NCBI RefSeq assembly: GCF_001411555.2
Contig: NC_049901.1
Span: 38,968,964-39,032,963, forward strand
Direction: 5' to 3'
Length of the DNA: 64,000 nucleotides
Origin: Juglans regia
Taxonomy: Eukaryota > Streptophyta > Magnoliopsida > Fagales > Juglandaceae
Shown one piece after another: positions 62,518 to 64,000 of the stretch. A program made the translations under genes and the position numbers. Within the stretch, counting starts at the first letter, position 1; each line of letters begins with the position of its first letter. The notes under the pieces were generated by a model, which saw nothing but the letters and a program-made list of their open reading frames with translations, was not told where the DNA came from and made no database searches.

Positions 62518-63038
62518 CTAATTTTTTATCGTTAAATAAATAATAAAATTTTACTATATATTTTTAAGAAAAAAAAATTATCTAATTAATTTAAATTTTT
62601 AATATAATTTAAATTTCATAATAAATGATGAACATAAATATATAATAATTTTATTTTTATACATTAGATTATTTTAATATTCAAAGTTACATTTTACTAT
62701 ATATTTTTGAACGTTTACCACCGCTAGTATATATATGTATTCTGCTTCATTTTGATGTCAATAGGTAATTTATAGAATTTCTAATTTAAAAAACCCGAGT
62801 TTTCGTCAGGTTCATATAAAAGGCTTTAAATTAACTTTTTTTTCCAAATATGGTCCACTTCTAAAGCTAAAGTTGCTGATGAATCACTTTCATGGGGAAA
62901 ATTGGATTCCAATTTCCAATGCGATGGGGCCGGCCTGCCCACTTGATAATATTGGATTAACTTTTCTATATATGCTGCTAACTTTATGGAGTTGGATCGG
63001 AGCTCTTCATCCTCACCTAATTGTTTCTCAAGTTATTA

Positions 63039-63507
63039 GAGCACTAGCATTGGACTCATCAAATGATTTCAATCTTCAAAATTTGATGATTTTGGTTTTA
63101 AAATCCTGGCATTGGATTCACCATATGCTCAAATGTCAAGTTTTTAGCTACAGTACATTCATCTTCATCTTCAAATTTGAAGACTCACTATTCACACTCT
63201 ATAACCATTATTTTATTTATTTAAATTATTGTTTTCCAATTTTGAGCCACAATATATTTAAGTTAGGAAATAATAATTTAAATATTAAATTAAATTATTA
63301 ATTAACATATAGTTAGTGTAATTGTCAAATATAAAAAAAATAAATTAAAAATATTATTATTAACGAAATAATATTATATTATTATTTTGATGAATCTAAT
63401 GGTTAATCCAATGTGGGGTTATGGATAGAGAGGTTTTGGATTTATGAAAAATATGTACTTTTCATCAAATTTTAAAGATAAAAATGATGAATCCAATGCT
63501 AATGCTC
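63039..63507. mobile_element. Tourist-like (PIF/Harbinger) MITE
   Basis: The 469-bp element has inverted ends GAGCACTAGCATTGG / CCAATGCTAATGCTC (one mismatch). It is flanked by TTA on both sides (63036-63038 and 63508-63510), the PIF/Harbinger target duplication. It is AT-rich and non-coding. A partial relative lies at 19545. It ends 15 bp before the likely start codon of the FERONIA-like gene. Confidence 0.85.
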
Positions 63508-63522
63508 TTACACACGATCTCC

Positions 63523-64000
63523 ATGCTCACTCCTATGATGATCTTCTTGTTCGTCTTCTTAGCTTTCCAGCTTCTGTGTCATATATCCATAGCTGCTGCT
63601 CCGCCTCCTACACCTCTTTACACTGCAAATGATGATGATGATAATATTTCACTCAACTGCGGTGCTTTTGGCAACTCAAAGGCTAAGGATGGGCGCCTAT
63701 GGATCGGAGAAATGGACTCCAAATTCATTCCCCAGCTCGAAGATGATCACAACCCCAAATCTGTTACCTCTACAGCCCAACAACAAGACACCGTCGATAC
63801 TGTCCCCTACACAACTGCCCGTTTATCTTATTCCCCATTCACGTACGTGTTTCCAATCACGGCCTCCGGACAAAAGATCATTCGCTTCTACTTTTACCCG
63901 GCTTCTTACGTTGGTTTTGATAGGTCTAAGCTGGACTTCTTCACTGTTCAAGCGGGTTCGTTCATCTTACTTAGAAACTTCAGTGCTTCCCTTCTTGCTA
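63523..64000 (+). CDS. FERONIA-like receptor kinase (CrRLK1L), 5' part; runs off the right edge
   Basis: The open frame gives 159 residues without an intron. A hydrophobic signal peptide (MIFLFVFLAFQLLCHISIAA) is followed by an acidic linker and the start of the malectin-like ectodomain: ISLNCGAFGN, DGRLWIGEMDSKF, YTTARLSYSPFTYVFPI and RFYFYPASYVGFDRSKLDF. This is the arrangement of CrRLK1L receptors that sense cell-wall state and RALF peptides; FERONIA-like paralogues often form tandem arrays. The membrane segment and kinase domain lie beyond the window. The start at 63523 is the first ATG after the MITE. In-frame ATGs at 63484, 63487, 63496 and 63502 lie within the MITE and could extend the protein by up to 13 residues. 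Confidence 0.9.
   Translation, partial: MLTPMMIFLFVFLAFQLLCHISIAAAPPPTPLYTANDDDDNISLNCGAFGNSKAKDGRLWIGEMDSKFIPQLEDDHNPKSVTSTAQQQDTVDTVPYTTARLSYSPFTYVFPITASGQKIIRFYFYPASYVGFDRSKLDFFTVQAGSFILLRNFSASLLA

Larger units (their letters stand above)
60416..63035. other. Gene-less stretch upstream of the FERONIA-like gene
   Basis: It holds an A-tract at 60458-60476, a purine-rich (GAGA) stretch at 60475-60660, a (TA)n microsatellite at 60859-60900, three palindromic AACAGTAATGAACAG motifs, and an 80-bp direct repeat (61996-62075 and 62437-62517). The last 200 bp includes a possible TATA (CTATATATGC near 62968) for the downstream gene. Confidence 0.5.

Noticed and set aside
63444..63632. Frame overlapping the FERONIA-like start
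   Set aside because: It is in a different frame from the signal peptide and malectin-like domain, and begins inside the MITE.

Overview
The window is nuclear DNA from a woody dicot. Intron-containing genes have GT-AG splice sites and AT-rich introns, intergenic DNA is very AT-rich, and transposon remnants are dense. There are no bacterial operons, CRISPR arrays or tRNAs. A repeat family with runs of GAGATGAGAT and the gene sequences suggest a tree of the walnut/oak order (Fagales); this is inference, not proof.

From left to right, 1-13.9 kb holds no clear gene. It holds LTR remnants and small non-autonomous DNA transposons, several with readable target-site duplications. At 14-18.8 kb (+) lies a DUF3741/DUF4378 (TRM-like) gene whose large exon carries a 360-bp in-frame tandem duplication. 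At 20.8-21.4 kb (-) is a dynein light chain gene. At 22.5-30.05 kb (-) is a seven-exon LIKE-COV gene whose introns are loaded with SINEs, MITEs and a LINE fragment. At 32.8-35.1 kb is a LINE ruin interrupted by a hAT-type MITE, followed by a 1.3-kb pile-up of the GAGATGAGAT family.

At 36.9-38.6 kb (+) is a compact cluster of six box C/D snoRNAs behind a promoter-like segment with a site II element, a telo-box and a TATA. Their guides match plant 18S and 25S rRNA, including a U27-type guide for A28 of 18S. This non-coding gene has no long ORF and is the most notable feature of the window.

At 40.2-41.7 kb (+) is a LEA_2/NHL-type membrane protein gene. At 42.7-45.9 kb (-) is a plastid type I signal peptidase (PLSP1/TPP type). 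At 49.1-51.9 kb (-) is a P-class PPR gene like At5g21222. At 57.3-60.4 kb is a broken Ty3/gypsy element. From 63.5 kb to the right edge runs the 5' part of a FERONIA-like receptor kinase gene, with a Tourist-like MITE ending 15 bp before its likely ATG.

The genes are independent housekeeping or signalling loci rather than one pathway. Exon coordinates were placed by eye from splice consensus, reading phase and family similarity; exons of each multi-exon CDS sum to a whole number of codons.
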